A stretch of 64,000 nucleotides of DNA. It comes from Bacteroidota bacterium (GTDB taxonomy: Bacteria; Bacteroidota; Ignavibacteria; Ignavibacteriales; Ignavibacteriaceae). The DNA is taken from NCBI GenBank assembly GCA_022573715.1, contig JACZTL010000002.1:62001-126000 (forward strand), read 5' to 3'. Shown piece by piece: positions 1-8,691 of the stretch. Position 1 is the first letter of the stretch. Each line of letters starts with the position of its first letter. Made by a program: the position numbers and the translations under genes. The notes beneath the pieces are model-generated. The model saw only the letters and a list, made by a program, of their open reading frames with translations. It did no database searches and was not told the DNA's origin.

Positions 1-238
1 TAACCTGTAAAGAAGGGCTATGCCCGGATACAAATTTTAGCACATCTTCACCAGATACCTCTTTCATTTTAAGGTCTAAAAGAAGTACGTCATAATTTTT
101 GCTTTTAACGGCTTCAATTGCATCTTTACCGCCATAAACGGTCTGAACAGCAAACCCTTCTTCTAGAAGCTGTTCTTTAAGAAGATAACATAAAGTTTCG
201 TCGTCATCACATACAAGTATGTTGCTTTCTTTTGACAT
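1..238 (-). CDS. Response regulator receiver domain, partial (C-terminus off the window)
   Basis: The minus strand reads from an ATG at 238 into the window edge: about 79 residues starting MSKESNILVCDDDETLCYLL. The run of three Asp after the first beta strand gives the acidic pocket. The phospho-acceptor Asp lies in LLLDLKM, followed by the usual loop and helix. It is therefore a CheY-like receiver. Whether it is a single-domain regulator or carries a DNA-binding or output domain cannot be seen because the C-terminus is missing. It is transcribed away from the tRNA gene. A histidine kinase lies 0.75 kb away on the other strand, but pairing is only a guess. Confidence 0.85.
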   Translation of the reverse strand, partial: MSKESNILVCDDDETLCYLLKEQLLEEGFAVQTVYGGKDAIEAVKSKNYDVLLLDLKMKEVSGEDVLKFVSGHSPSLQV

Positions 239-324
239 TTATCCTTCTCGGTTAGTAATTTTATAGCTTATTATTGATTGAAATAGATTCACCAAATGCG
301 TATATTTTGCCTTTAATTTTTTTT

Positions 325-396
325 GGGCGCGTAGCTCAGTGGTAGAGCATCTGCCTTTTAAGCAGAGGGTCGGTGGTTCGATACCACCCGCGCTCA
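325..396 (+). tRNA. tRNA-Lys (anticodon TTT)
   Basis: A full cloverleaf can be drawn by hand. The 7-bp acceptor is GGGCGCG with CGCGCTC (one G-T pair), the D arm is GCTCAGTGGTAGAGC, the anticodon arm is TCTGC/CTTTTAA/GCAGA with anticodon TTT, and the T arm contains TTCGATA. The discriminator base is A, and CCA is not encoded (CTC follows). The gene stands alone and is followed by a short terminator-like hairpin. Confidence 0.95.
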
Positions 397-407
397 CTCT
401 CAAATTT

Positions 408-428
408 AATCCCGTTTTATGCGGGATT
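408..428 (+). terminator. Hairpin terminator after tRNA-Lys
   Basis: AATCCCG pairs perfectly with CGGGATT across a 7-nt loop, and is followed by an AT-rich run (ATTTATTTT). It lies 12 bases downstream of the tRNA and fits a Rho-independent terminator for it. Confidence 0.6.
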
Positions 429-547
429 ATTTATTTTAAAATCGCTTAATTTATAAACGATTCAACACGTAATATAATAATTATAATTAAATTTTAATAT
501 ATAATACAAAAATATAAAATTGTTTTAACTTTTAAGGTAAAATTCTT

Positions 548-868
548 ATGGGCGAAATTGTTTTATGGACATTAGTAAGAATAACAATAAGCATTCCTTT
601 AATTTGGATTCTTAAAGATTATTTAAGCACACAGTTATGGTGGTCTATGAGCTTGGTTGTTATTTTTGTGTTTGTTTTTTATCCGGCAGTTATTAGCTAT
701 AGACAATTTCAAGATAAGAATAAAAAAATTATAGAAGATACGATTTGTTCTTCCTGCAAACACTTTGACGAAACCGCCGTTCTTTGTATGAAACTTGATA
801 AACATCCCACGGAAGATTATATCCCCTGTGATGGTTTGGAATGGGAGCCGATAAATAAAAACGGTTAG
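548..868 (+). CDS. Small membrane protein with C-terminal cysteine motif
   Basis: This 106-residue protein is not recognised. Residues 1-50 form two hydrophobic segments (VLWTLVRITISIPLIWIL and WWSMSLVVIFVFVFYPAV), so it is probably a membrane hairpin. The soluble tail has Cys at CSSCKHF, at VLCMK and at IPCDG. The CxxC followed by two spaced Cys resembles a small metal-binding or Fe-S type knuckle found at the end of short hypothetical proteins. The start is the first ATG after a weak AAGG-containing leader. The gene stands alone between the tRNA and a histidine kinase. Confidence 0.6.
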   Translation: MGEIVLWTLVRITISIPLIWILKDYLSTQLWWSMSLVVIFVFVFYPAVISYRQFQDKNKKIIEDTICSSCKHFDETAVLCMKLDKHPTEDYIPCDGLEWEPINKNG

Positions 869-982
869 CCATTCACCTTCTTTTGTTTCTTTATATTCTT
901 ACTTTCTTTAATTATCTTTTCAATACAAATTTTTATCTTACACAATTATGTAAACGATAACAATTCTTTAATTTTATTTTTA

Positions 983-2104
983 ATGAAAAAAAACACAAAT
1001 AATAAAAAAAGTAAAGCAGATTTAGAGCAGGAATTAGAAAACTTAAAAAAGGCTAACGAAGCTAAGGATAAATTCATCTCAATTTTGTCACACGATCTTA
1101 GAGCACCTTTTACAAGCATTTTGGGTTTTTCGGAAATATTAATAAATGAACCTCTACTGCCTAATTCGGAAAAACTGGAATACCTTAACTACATACACGA
1201 AGCATCCGAAAATCAACTTCAGCTTATTAATTATCTGCTTGACTGGTCGAGGCTGCAAACTGGAAGAATGAAAATAGCTCCGAAAAAATTAAACGCACAG
1301 GCACTTATCTACAACTGTGTTTCATCACTTACAGGGAATGCAATAAGAAAGAATATTGATATAAATGTTGAAGCTGATGAAGATCTTTTTATTCAGGCTG
1401 ACGAAAGACTGCTTATGCAGGTAATAACAAATCTTATAAGTAATGCTATAAAATTTTCTCCTTCTGATAAAGAAATTAATATATCGGCAAAATATTTTAA
1501 TCTGGATCTATCTGAATTTGTTGTTAAAGACGAAGGTGTTGGAATTTCAGATATCAACAAAGAAAAACTTTTTAAAATTGATAAAATATTTACAACAGAA
1601 GGAACAAAAGGCGAAAAAGGTACCGGGTTGGGTTTATCTTTGGTGAAAGAAATAATTGAAAAACATGGCGGTAATTTGTGGTTTTACTCTGAGCAGGATA
1701 GGGGAAGCGAATTTCATTTTACAATTCCGAATTCAAGGGAAAATATTCTATTAGTAACAAACAAACTTGATGAGAAAAAACAGATTGAGTTAATTGTGAA
1801 ACAAAAATTTTCGAATTATCACCTTCAAATAATGGATGACGGATATAGCGCATATAGTTCGCTGTTACAAAACCCACCTTCATTGGTTATTACTCAACAC
1901 AATCTACCCTTAATGGATGCTGTGCAGTTAGTTAAATTAATTAGGAAAGAAGAAAGAGGAAATAGGCTGCCTATAATTGTTATAGTTAAAAATTTAAATG
2001 AAGAAATTAAATCTCAGTACAAAGAACTTTCCGTAACATCATTTATAAAAAAGCCTATTGATGAAGATTTAATTACTGGGGAAATTGAGACATACCTACA
2101 TTAA
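983..2104 (+). CDS. Soluble hybrid histidine kinase with degenerate receiver domain
   Basis: The 373-residue protein has no membrane segment and no sensor domain. A short coiled coil (about 10-30) leads into a HisKA dimerisation domain with the phospho-His at H37 (SHDLRAPF). An HATPase domain follows, with an N box (NLISNAIKFSP, about 151-160), G1 box (DEGVGIS, about 183-189) and G2 box (GTGLGLS, about 213-219). Residues about 253-372 fold like a receiver and keep the conserved Lys (FIKKP). However, the phospho-acceptor Asp is replaced by Gln (VITQHNLP, Q305) and the acidic pocket is lost. The tail is probably a non-phosphorylatable pseudo-receiver. The input signal is unknown and may come from a partner protein. 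Confidence 0.85.
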   Translation: MKKNTNNKKSKADLEQELENLKKANEAKDKFISILSHDLRAPFTSILGFSEILINEPLLPNSEKLEYLNYIHEASENQLQLINYLLDWSRLQTGRMKIAPKKLNAQALIYNCVSSLTGNAIRKNIDINVEADEDLFIQADERLLMQVITNLISNAIKFSPSDKEINISAKYFNLDLSEFVVKDEGVGISDINKEKLFKIDKIFTTEGTKGEKGTGLGLSLVKEIIEKHGGNLWFYSEQDRGSEFHFTIPNSRENILLVTNKLDEKKQIELIVKQKFSNYHLQIMDDGYSAYSSLLQNPPSLVITQHNLPLMDAVQLVKLIRKEERGNRLPIIVIVKNLNEEIKSQYKELSVTSFIKKPIDEDLITGEIETYLH

Positions 2105-2161
2105 GTTTATTACAACTTAATTTTCATTTGATTATATTTTTGTTTTAAAAAGGAGGAGTTC

Positions 2162-3484
2162 TTGAATATTGCAGTTGTTGGAACGGGTTATGTAGGATTG
2201 GTAACAGGTACCTGTTTTGCAGAGACTGGGAACAATGTTATCTGCGTAGACGTTGACGAAGATAAAATACAAAAAATGAAGAACGGGGTATTACCTATTT
2301 ATGAACCGGACTTAAAGAATTATTTTGAAAGAAATACTAAAATAGGGAGATTAAATTTTACAACAGACTTAAAAGAAGCAGTTGAAAATTCCCTTTTAAT
2401 TTTTCTTTGTCTTCCCACACCACAAGACGGAAACGGAAGTGCCGATTTAAGCTATATATTAAAAGTTGCCGGTGATTTGGGGAAACTTTTTTCGGAAAAT
2501 TCAGATTTGGGTTTTAAAATTGTAATCGATAAAAGTACCGTACCTGTGGGTACAAGCGAGAAAGTCAGCGAGGAAATTAAAAAATATGCTCCCAACTTTA
2601 ATTTTGATGTTGTTTCAAATCCTGAGTTTTTAAAAGAAGGGCTTGCTGTAGATGATTTTATGAAGCCCGAAAGAGTAATTATCGGTACTTCAAACGAGGA
2701 ATCAAAAAAATATTTAGAACAGCTGTATGAACCTTTCGTGCGTTCCGGAAACCCGATCTATTTTATTGATGAGAAGTCAGCAGAGATGATTAAATATGCC
2801 GCCAATTCTTTTCTCGCAACAAAAATTTCATTTATGAATGAGATTGCTAATCTATGCGAATTAACGGGTGCGAACGTTGATAAAGTAAGAGCAGGTGTCG
2901 GTTCCGACTCAAGAATAGGAAAAAGATTTTTATTTTCCGGCGTTGGTTACGGCGGCTCTTGTTTTCCTAAAGATGTAAAAGCTTTAATAAACACTTCAAA
3001 AGAAAATGAGTACGATTTTAAAATTCTGAACGCTGTTGTTGAAGTTAACGAAAATCAAATAGAACGCTTTCTGAACAAAATATTAAAGCATTTTGACAAC
3101 AATATAAACGGTAAAGATTTTGCTGTTTGGGGATTGGCATTTAAACCGAACACGGACGATGTAAGGGAAGCACCCGCACTTAAGATTATAAAACGTTTGA
3201 TCGAAAAAGGTTCATCTATCATTGCTTATGATCCCGAAGCAATAGAAACAACAAAAGCAATACTTGGCGATTCAATAAAATATGTTGCAGATTCTTATGA
3301 GGCTTTGGAAAACTCCGATGCATTAATTTTAATAACAGAATGGAACGAGTTTCGTAATCCGAATTTTGAAAAAATTAAAACTTTATTAAAACAACCTGTA
3401 ATATTTGACGGTCGAAACGTGTATGATGTAAACAAAATGAAAGAACAGGGTTTTTACTACTATTCTGTCGGTCGTCCATTTTAG
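2162..3484 (+). CDS. ugd: UDP-glucose 6-dehydrogenase
   Basis: It oxidises UDP-glucose to UDP-glucuronate with two NAD+, supplying precursors for capsule and exopolysaccharide. At 440 residues it is the normal family length. The N-terminus has the Rossmann motif VVGTGYVGLVTG. The catalytic Cys lies in GYGGSCFPKD, and the C-terminal NAD-binding half has WGLAFKPNTDDVREAP. The start is TTG at 2162, chosen because a very strong AAAGGAGGAG Shine-Dalgarno sits just upstream. A NusG paralogue begins 15 bp after its stop, an arrangement typical of polysaccharide loci whose elongation is controlled by such factors. Confidence 0.95.
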   Translation: MNIAVVGTGYVGLVTGTCFAETGNNVICVDVDEDKIQKMKNGVLPIYEPDLKNYFERNTKIGRLNFTTDLKEAVENSLLIFLCLPTPQDGNGSADLSYILKVAGDLGKLFSENSDLGFKIVIDKSTVPVGTSEKVSEEIKKYAPNFNFDVVSNPEFLKEGLAVDDFMKPERVIIGTSNEESKKYLEQLYEPFVRSGNPIYFIDEKSAEMIKYAANSFLATKISFMNEIANLCELTGANVDKVRAGVGSDSRIGKRFLFSGVGYGGSCFPKDVKALINTSKENEYDFKILNAVVEVNENQIERFLNKILKHFDNNINGKDFAVWGLAFKPNTDDVREAPALKIIKRLIEKGSSIIAYDPEAIETTKAILGDSIKYVADSYEALENSDALILITEWNEFRNPNFEKIKTLLKQPVIFDGRNVYDVNKMKEQGFYYYSVGRPF

Positions 3485-3499
3485 AAGATATACTTTTAA

Positions 3500-4012
3500 A
3501 TGGTAGAGAATAATGACAAAAAATGGTTTGCTCTTTATACAAAACCGAGACACGAGTTTAAAGCTGCTTTACAATTAGAATCTGAAGAGATTAGTTATTA
3601 TTTGCCCGTTATAACAAGACTAAAGCAATGGAGCGATAGAAAGAAAAAAATAACCGAGCCTTTACTAAGGAGTTATATTTTTATCTTTGCCGACGAAAAA
3701 GAAAGATACCTTTCGCTTCAGCAGTTATCTATTGTAAGATGTATTTTTGATAACGGACGACCTGCTGTAATACCTGAGTGGCAAATCGATAACTTAAGGA
3801 AATTTTTAAATAAAGAAGTTGATATTGTTGTTCATTCCGGAATTGTTCCCGGTGCAAAAGTTAAAATTTTAGACGGACCTTTTGCGGGGGTTATCGGTGT
3901 TATAAAGCGGGAAGTAAAAGGCAGGTCAATAGCAATTAATATTGATTTGCTAAACAGATCTGTTCTGGCTCAAATTTCAAAAAATACCGGATTTGAAATA
4001 ATAAAAGATTAA
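3500..4012 (+). CDS. NusG paralogue, UpxY/RfaH-like antitermination factor
   Basis: The 170-residue protein has an N-terminal NGN domain (KWFALYTKPRHEFKAALQL, then LLRSYIFIF) and a C-terminal KOW domain (GAKVKILDGPFAGVIGVI). The WFALYT...PR pattern is typical of specialised NusG paralogues of the UpxY group. These bind RNA polymerase and promote elongation of long polysaccharide operons. The gene lies 15 bp after ugd and 2 bp before the next gene, so it is in the same operon. The role is inferred from family and context. No large capsule locus follows within the window. Confidence 0.8.
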   Translation: MVENNDKKWFALYTKPRHEFKAALQLESEEISYYLPVITRLKQWSDRKKKITEPLLRSYIFIFADEKERYLSLQQLSIVRCIFDNGRPAVIPEWQIDNLRKFLNKEVDIVVHSGIVPGAKVKILDGPFAGVIGVIKREVKGRSIAINIDLLNRSVLAQISKNTGFEIIKD

Positions 4013-4014
4013 AA

Positions 4015-5010
4015 ATGAAAGAACAAAAAAATCTTAACGAGTTAAAAACAGGGGAAAGCGTAAACCATTATCTGCTCGTTAATAAAATTGAAATTAGAAC
4101 AACAAAAACTAATAAAGAATATTTAAGCTTTGAGTTTTCGGATTCCTCACGCTCAATAAGTGCAAATATGTGGGATAATATTGGAAATGTTGTTGATTTA
4201 ATAGAACAAGGTAAAGTTGCCTTTGTTACCGGAACTATGTCTGAGTATCAGGGCACACCTCAAATAAAATTATCGAATGTCCGTCCGGTAAATGAAAACG
4301 ATAATATTACTCCGAGAGATTTTCTTCCCAAATCCCATAGAGATTTATCTCTAATGCAGAAAGAATTTAAAGATAGAATTGACAAAATAACAAATCCGTT
4401 TCTAAAGGAACTAATCACTTCTATTTTTAACGAGGGAAATTTTGATAAATTTTCTGAAGCACCGGCGGGTAAATCCTGGCACCACGCATACATCAGAGGG
4501 TTGATTGAGCACACTTTAGAAATTATAAAAATATGCGATTTGATGTGCGATTTTCATTCCGAATTGAACCGCGATCTGCTTATTTGCAGCGCTATGCTTC
4601 ACGACTTCGGCAAAACAATAGAACTTGAATACGATTCATCTTTTGAATATACAAACAAAGGCAAACTAATCGGACACATTGTAATTGTGGCAATGTTGAT
4701 AGATGATGAAGTAAAAAAAATCAATGGCTTTCCTGAAGAGCTAAAAAATCATTTAATACATCTGGTTTTAAGTCATCAGGGCAAATTGGAATTCGCATCT
4801 CCTGTAATCCCTAAAACAGTGGAGGCAATTGCGCTCTATCAAGCTGACGAACTGAGTGCAAAAGTTAATGCTTATAAAAATGCGATTAAGCAGGGAATAA
4901 AAGAGGGAAGCAATTGGACAAGATTTATCAGTCTTGCAAACACGGATTTAACAAAGACCGACATTTCGGATAGCGCAAAAGAAAACACAAAAACTTCTTT
5001 GTTCGATTAG
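4015..5010 (+). CDS. YhaM-like 3'-5' exoribonuclease (OB fold plus HD domain)
   Basis: Residues about 15-95 look like an OB-fold nucleic-acid-binding domain (KTGESVNHYLLVNK...KEYLSFEFSDSSRSISANMWD). Residues about 150-300 form an HD phosphohydrolase domain with His in LIEHTLE (H166), the HD pair in MLHDFGK (H196, D197) and a later conserved His in VLSHQGK. This order and length (331) match the YhaM family of metal-dependent 3'-5' exonucleases. It begins 2 bp after the NusG-like gene, indicating cotranscription. Confidence 0.8.
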   Translation: MKEQKNLNELKTGESVNHYLLVNKIEIRTTKTNKEYLSFEFSDSSRSISANMWDNIGNVVDLIEQGKVAFVTGTMSEYQGTPQIKLSNVRPVNENDNITPRDFLPKSHRDLSLMQKEFKDRIDKITNPFLKELITSIFNEGNFDKFSEAPAGKSWHHAYIRGLIEHTLEIIKICDLMCDFHSELNRDLLICSAMLHDFGKTIELEYDSSFEYTNKGKLIGHIVIVAMLIDDEVKKINGFPEELKNHLIHLVLSHQGKLEFASPVIPKTVEAIALYQADELSAKVNAYKNAIKQGIKEGSNWTRFISLANTDLTKTDISDSAKENTKTSLFD

Positions 5011-5032
5011 ATAAAATTAGTATTGCACAAAG

Positions 5033-5788
5033 ATGAAGAATCAAATTAATATGAACATTTTACTCGATGATAGAACAAAACAAACTCTGCTCAATGCAAA
5101 ATCGATTGTGTTTTTTACAGGTGCAGGTATATCCGAAGAAAGCGGTATTCCGACATTCAGGGGAAAAGATGGAATTTGGAATAAACTAAAACCTGAAGAA
5201 CTCGCTAATTTTAATGCATTTTTAAAAAATCCTAAATTAGTGTGGGAATGGTATCAGCACAGAAAAGATATAATAAATAACTGCCAGCCTAATCCCGCAC
5301 ACAAGATTATTGCGGAAACACAAAACTCATTTGACAGAATTGCAGTCATCACCCAAAATATTGATAACCTTCACAAACGTGCCGGAAGCAAAACCGTTTA
5401 TGAACTCCACGGCAACATCGAAAGGAATTATTGCATTAACTGCAAAAAGGAATATGGCGAAGATGTACCTTTAAAAGACGGCCTTCCCAAATGTAGGTGC
5501 GGCGGACTCGTAAGACCTGATGTTGTATGGTTCGGTGAATATCTTCCGCAGGATGTTTTTCAAGCATCCGAAAAAGAAGCTGAAAATTGTGATGTGTTTT
5601 TTATAGTCGGCACAACCGGTATTGTTTACCCCGCAGCGTCAATTATTTATTTGGCTAAAAGTAGCGGCGCTTATTTGATCGAAGTAAATATAATCGAGAC
5701 CGAGGTCAGTTCATCGGCGGATAAATCATTCTTTGGTAAAGCTGGAGAAGTACTGCCTTTGATTTTTTCGAACTGTAATAAGATATAG
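5033..5788 (+). CDS. cobB: NAD-dependent protein deacylase, Sir2/CobB class
   Basis: The 251-residue sirtuin removes acyl groups from lysine using NAD+. The NAD-binding motif GAGISEESGIPTFRG (30-44), TQNID (107-111), the catalytic His in HGN (H126) and four zinc Cys (C134, C137, C154, C156) are all present. Y74 and R77 in WEWYQHR match the YxxR pair that favours negatively charged acyl groups (succinyl, malonyl) in SIRT5 and CobB, so desuccinylase activity is plausible. It lies 22 bp after the HD protein and ends the run of plus-strand genes. A long-loop inverted repeat follows before the convergent marR. Confidence 0.92.
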   Translation: MKNQINMNILLDDRTKQTLLNAKSIVFFTGAGISEESGIPTFRGKDGIWNKLKPEELANFNAFLKNPKLVWEWYQHRKDIINNCQPNPAHKIIAETQNSFDRIAVITQNIDNLHKRAGSKTVYELHGNIERNYCINCKKEYGEDVPLKDGLPKCRCGGLVRPDVVWFGEYLPQDVFQASEKEAENCDVFFIVGTTGIVYPAASIIYLAKSSGAYLIEVNIIETEVSSSADKSFFGKAGEVLPLIFSNCNKI

Positions 5789-5789
5789 T

Positions 5790-5866
5790 AACCTCCGAAG
5801 TTTTGATGAATAAAGTAATAAATAAAACAAGATAGAAATACTTTCTCTTCTGAAACTTCAGAGGTT
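5790..5866. terminator. Long-loop inverted repeat between convergent genes
   Basis: AACCTCCGAAGTTT (5790-5803) pairs with AAACTTCAGAGGTT (5853-5866) with one mismatch, around a 49-bp AT-rich loop. A T-rich stretch follows the right arm. The position between convergent cobB and marR fits a bidirectional terminator or a small palindromic repeat. Confidence 0.45.
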
Positions 5867-5888
5867 TTATTAATAACCTGAAACCCCC

Positions 5889-6335
5889 TTAATTTTTCAA
5901 TCCAATCTTTTTACAAATCCTCTGTAGCTCTTTTTTATCTTTTTCGGTAATAGATTTAAGTTCTTCAACCAAAAATTTTAATTGATACGGAAATACTTTT
6001 TTATATAGCTTTTCACCTTTTTGTGTTAAGTGAACCAAAAACTTTCTTCTATCATTTTCATCTCTTATCCTTTTAACCAATCTGTTCTTTTCCAAGTTAT
6101 CAACCACAAATGTTATGTTCCCTCCGCTTCTGAACAGTTTTTCTCCCAACTCCTTTTGTGTCAAAGGACCTAAATAAAAAACAGCATCAAGGCAGTTAAA
6201 CTGATTCTCGGTTAATCGAAATTTCGAGAGAGATTTTATTACTTTTGATTTTATTGTATCTGTAGCACGAATCAATTTTATGTAAGTATCTAAAGCAGAA
6301 ACTTCTTTTTTTTGTCCCTTATATTTTGTTCCCAT
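5889..6335 (-). CDS. MarR family transcriptional regulator
   Basis: This 148-residue winged-helix protein has the MarR pattern: LTENQFNCLDAVFYLGPLT, a recognition helix around LGEKLFRSGGNITFVVDNLE, and the wing DRRKFLVHLTQKG. The DxR-K-LVxLT sequence is the family signature. It is divergent from rpiB with about 100 bp between the two starts. It may therefore control itself and the rpiB-tal pair, although no operator could be identified. The ligand is unknown. Confidence 0.9.
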   Translation of the reverse strand: MGTKYKGQKKEVSALDTYIKLIRATDTIKSKVIKSLSKFRLTENQFNCLDAVFYLGPLTQKELGEKLFRSGGNITFVVDNLEKNRLVKRIRDENDRRKFLVHLTQKGEKLYKKVFPYQLKFLVEELKSITEKDKKELQRICKKIGLKN

Positions 6336-6437
6336 AAAAAATTAGATTGTGTTAAAAATATTATCCGTAAAATATCACATTATTTTGTAAATTGTACCAA
6401 AAGATTCTACCTTAAAAAACAAAATAATTTAATTATT

Positions 6438-6881
6438 ATGAAACTTACAATTGCAGCAGACCATGGTGGTTTTGAGCTAAAAAAATTTCTTCTAGAATGG
6501 CTTTCTGCAAAAGGTTATGAAGTTAACGATTCAGGAAATTTAATATTTGATGCAGATGATGATTATCCCGATTTTACAATTGAAGCGTGTAAAAATATGA
6601 TTTCCGGGAATGCTGATAGAGCAATTATTATCTGCGGAAGCGGGGTGGGAGCCTGCATTGCGGCTAATAAAATTAAAGGCATTAGAGCAAGCGTCTGCCA
6701 CGATTCTTATTCTGCTCACCAGGGCGTTGAGCACGATGGGATGAATGTTTTATGCCTGGGTGCAAGAATAATCGGAACGGAACTTACAAAAGAAATTGTT
6801 ATTGCTTTTTTAAATGCTGAATTTATTGAAGAAGAAAGATTCATACGGCGGTTAAACAAAATAAAAGAACTTGATAAGTAA
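6438..6881 (+). CDS. rpiB: Ribose-5-phosphate isomerase B
   Basis: It interconverts ribose 5-phosphate and ribulose 5-phosphate in the pentose phosphate pathway. The start is the ATG at 6438. An upstream in-frame extension to 6312 would overlap marR and lacks family similarity. From this start the protein is 147 residues: MKLTIAADHGGFELKK, then the catalytic Cys66 in IICGSGVG and the phosphate-binding/proton-transfer region HDSYSAHQGVEHDGMNVLCLG. Transaldolase follows after 16 bp, so two non-oxidative pentose phosphate enzymes are paired. Confidence 0.93.
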   Translation: MKLTIAADHGGFELKKFLLEWLSAKGYEVNDSGNLIFDADDDYPDFTIEACKNMISGNADRAIIICGSGVGACIAANKIKGIRASVCHDSYSAHQGVEHDGMNVLCLGARIIGTELTKEIVIAFLNAEFIEEERFIRRLNKIKELDK

Positions 6882-6897
6882 AACATAAAGGGAAATA

Positions 6898-8013
6898 ATG
6901 AGTAATTCGTTAATTGAATTAAAACAATTCGGACAAAGTGTTTGGCTCGATAATATAAGCAGAGCCATTTTAAATAATAATGAACTGAAAAGTCTAATTG
7001 AAAATGACGGTCTGTCAGGAGTTACTTCCAACCCATCAATATTTCAAAAAACGATGGCGAGTACATCTGATTACGATGAACAGATAAACTACCTTTTATC
7101 TAAAAATAACAATTTATCACCAGCGGAGTTATTTGAAGAACTTGCTGTAAAAGACATACAAAATGCTGCTGATGTTTTGCGGTCAGTTTATGATAATACA
7201 AACGGAGTAGACGGTTATGTTAGTCTTGAAGTTTCACCTGAACTTGCATATGATACAAAAGCAACAATAGAAGAAGCTCGCAGGTTATTTGACAAAGTAG
7301 GCAAAAATAATGTGTTGATTAAAATTCCCGCCACACAGGAAGGTCTTCCTGCAATTGAGCAAATGATTTATGAGGGCGTAAATATAAATATTACTTTGAT
7401 TTTTTCGCCTTCGGTTTATAAACAAGTTATTGATGCATATTTAAAAGGATTAGAAAGAAGAACAGAAGAAGGGAAAAATATAGATTCGATTTCTTCGGTT
7501 GCAAGTTTTTTTGTAAGTAGAATAGACACTGCAGTTGATAAAGAATTGGAACAAATCGGCAACAGAGATTTACAAGGTAAGATTGCAATTGCAAACGCGA
7601 GATTGGTTTATCAAAACAACGAAAGAATTTTCAGCGAAGAAAGATTTAAAAACTTGGAAAATAAAGGTGCTAAAATTCAAAGACTTTTATGGGCAAGCAC
7701 CAGCACAAAAAACTCTGCTTATCCAGATACTCTTTACATTACAGAATTAGTAGGTAAAAACACCGTTAACACAATTCCGCCGGCAACTATGGCAGCATTT
7801 AAAGACCACGGTAAAGTATCCGATGCAATTCATAAAAATTTAAATGAAGCCGAAGAACAAATGAAAGCACTTGCCGTACTCTCGATTGATTTTGATAAAA
7901 TTACAGGTGAACTTACTACGGAAGGTGTGGATTTATTTATTCAATCTTTCAGGGAATTAATTTCTGCAATTGAAGTTAAAAAAGATGAAATGGCTTCTAA
8001 ATTAATAAGTTAA
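6898..8013 (+). CDS. tal: Transaldolase
   Basis: It transfers a dihydroxyacetone unit between sugar phosphates. The 371-residue form belongs to the longer transaldolase type (the class also found fused to glucose-6-phosphate isomerase) rather than the 220-residue type. GVTSNPSIFQK (41-51) is the signature, the Schiff-base lysine is K142 in VLIKIPAT, and NITLIFSP follows. The ATG is preceded by AAAGGGAAATA, a reasonable ribosome site. It is probably cotranscribed with rpiB. Confidence 0.93.
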   Translation: MSNSLIELKQFGQSVWLDNISRAILNNNELKSLIENDGLSGVTSNPSIFQKTMASTSDYDEQINYLLSKNNNLSPAELFEELAVKDIQNAADVLRSVYDNTNGVDGYVSLEVSPELAYDTKATIEEARRLFDKVGKNNVLIKIPATQEGLPAIEQMIYEGVNINITLIFSPSVYKQVIDAYLKGLERRTEEGKNIDSISSVASFFVSRIDTAVDKELEQIGNRDLQGKIAIANARLVYQNNERIFSEERFKNLENKGAKIQRLLWASTSTKNSAYPDTLYITELVGKNTVNTIPPATMAAFKDHGKVSDAIHKNLNEAEEQMKALAVLSIDFDKITGELTTEGVDLFIQSFRELISAIEVKKDEMASKLIS

Positions 8014-8018
8014 GAATA

Positions 8019-8068
8019 TCCAACATTTCCATATAAAATTTAAAAAGATAAACATCTGAAATATTGGA
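8019..8068 (+). terminator. Possible terminator hairpin after tal
   Basis: TCCAACATTTC (8019-8029) pairs with GAAATATTGGA (8058-8068) with one mismatch around a 28-nt loop, just after the tal stop. There is no clear T tract, so this is only a candidate. Confidence 0.3.
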
Positions 8069-8132
8069 AAGTATTTTACATTTTAAAATTTATCATCATT
8101 CTATTTTGTCATAATAATTTTAGGAGATTTTA

Positions 8133-8690
8133 ATGCCTTATATTCGCCAGATAAATGAAAATGAAGCAGAGGGAAAATTAAAAGAATATTACGAATCCTT
8201 GATTAAAAGCAGGGGAAAACTTTCCAACATAATGAAGATCCACAGCTTAAATCCAGGTTCAATGATGGCACATATGGATTTGTATTTAAAAATAATGTTT
8301 GGAAAAACCGCATTAAAAAGAGAAGAAAACGAACTAATTGCCGTTGTTGTTTCATCTGCGAATAAATGTGATTATTGTATAAATCACCACAGTGAAGCAC
8401 TGAATTTTTATTGGAAAGACAGTGATAGAATAAAATTAGCCGTCGAAGATTATACTAAAGCAGAGTTAAATCAAAAACAGACAAAAATGGTTGAGTACGC
8501 TATAAAACTCACTAAAAATCCTTATAATGTCAGTGAAGAAGATATTTTGGAATTAAGAAATGCGGGACTTACTGACGAAGAAATATTGAATGTTAATTTG
8601 GTTACAAGTTATTTCAATTTTGTTAACAGAATTGCTCTCGGTTTGGGTGTTGAATTTAATGAAGATGAGGTAAAAGGGTTTAAATATTAA
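8133..8690 (+). CDS. AhpD-like alkylhydroperoxidase / peroxidase-related protein
   Basis: The 185-residue protein belongs to the carboxymuconolactone decarboxylase/AhpD fold. The redox pair C79/C82 is in NKCDYCINHHSEAL, and the trailing His matches the proton-relay position. The N-terminus (MPYIRQINENEAEGKLKEYYE) matches the 'peroxidase-related enzyme' subfamily. It probably reduces peroxides through its CxxC. An AGGAG ribosome site precedes the ATG. It ends one base before the next gene, a membrane protein, so the two are cotranscribed. Confidence 0.85.
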   Translation: MPYIRQINENEAEGKLKEYYESLIKSRGKLSNIMKIHSLNPGSMMAHMDLYLKIMFGKTALKREENELIAVVVSSANKCDYCINHHSEALNFYWKDSDRIKLAVEDYTKAELNQKQTKMVEYAIKLTKNPYNVSEEDILELRNAGLTDEEILNVNLVTSYFNFVNRIALGLGVEFNEDEVKGFKY

Positions 8691-8691
8691 G

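Noticed and set aside
6312-6437. N-terminal extension of ribose-5-phosphate isomerase B
   Set aside because: The extra 42 codons overlap the marR start and have no family resemblance; the MKLTIAADHGG start is the family norm.
6336-6437. MarR operator between marR and rpiB
   Set aside because: I could not find a convincing palindrome longer than a few base pairs in this AT-rich spacer.
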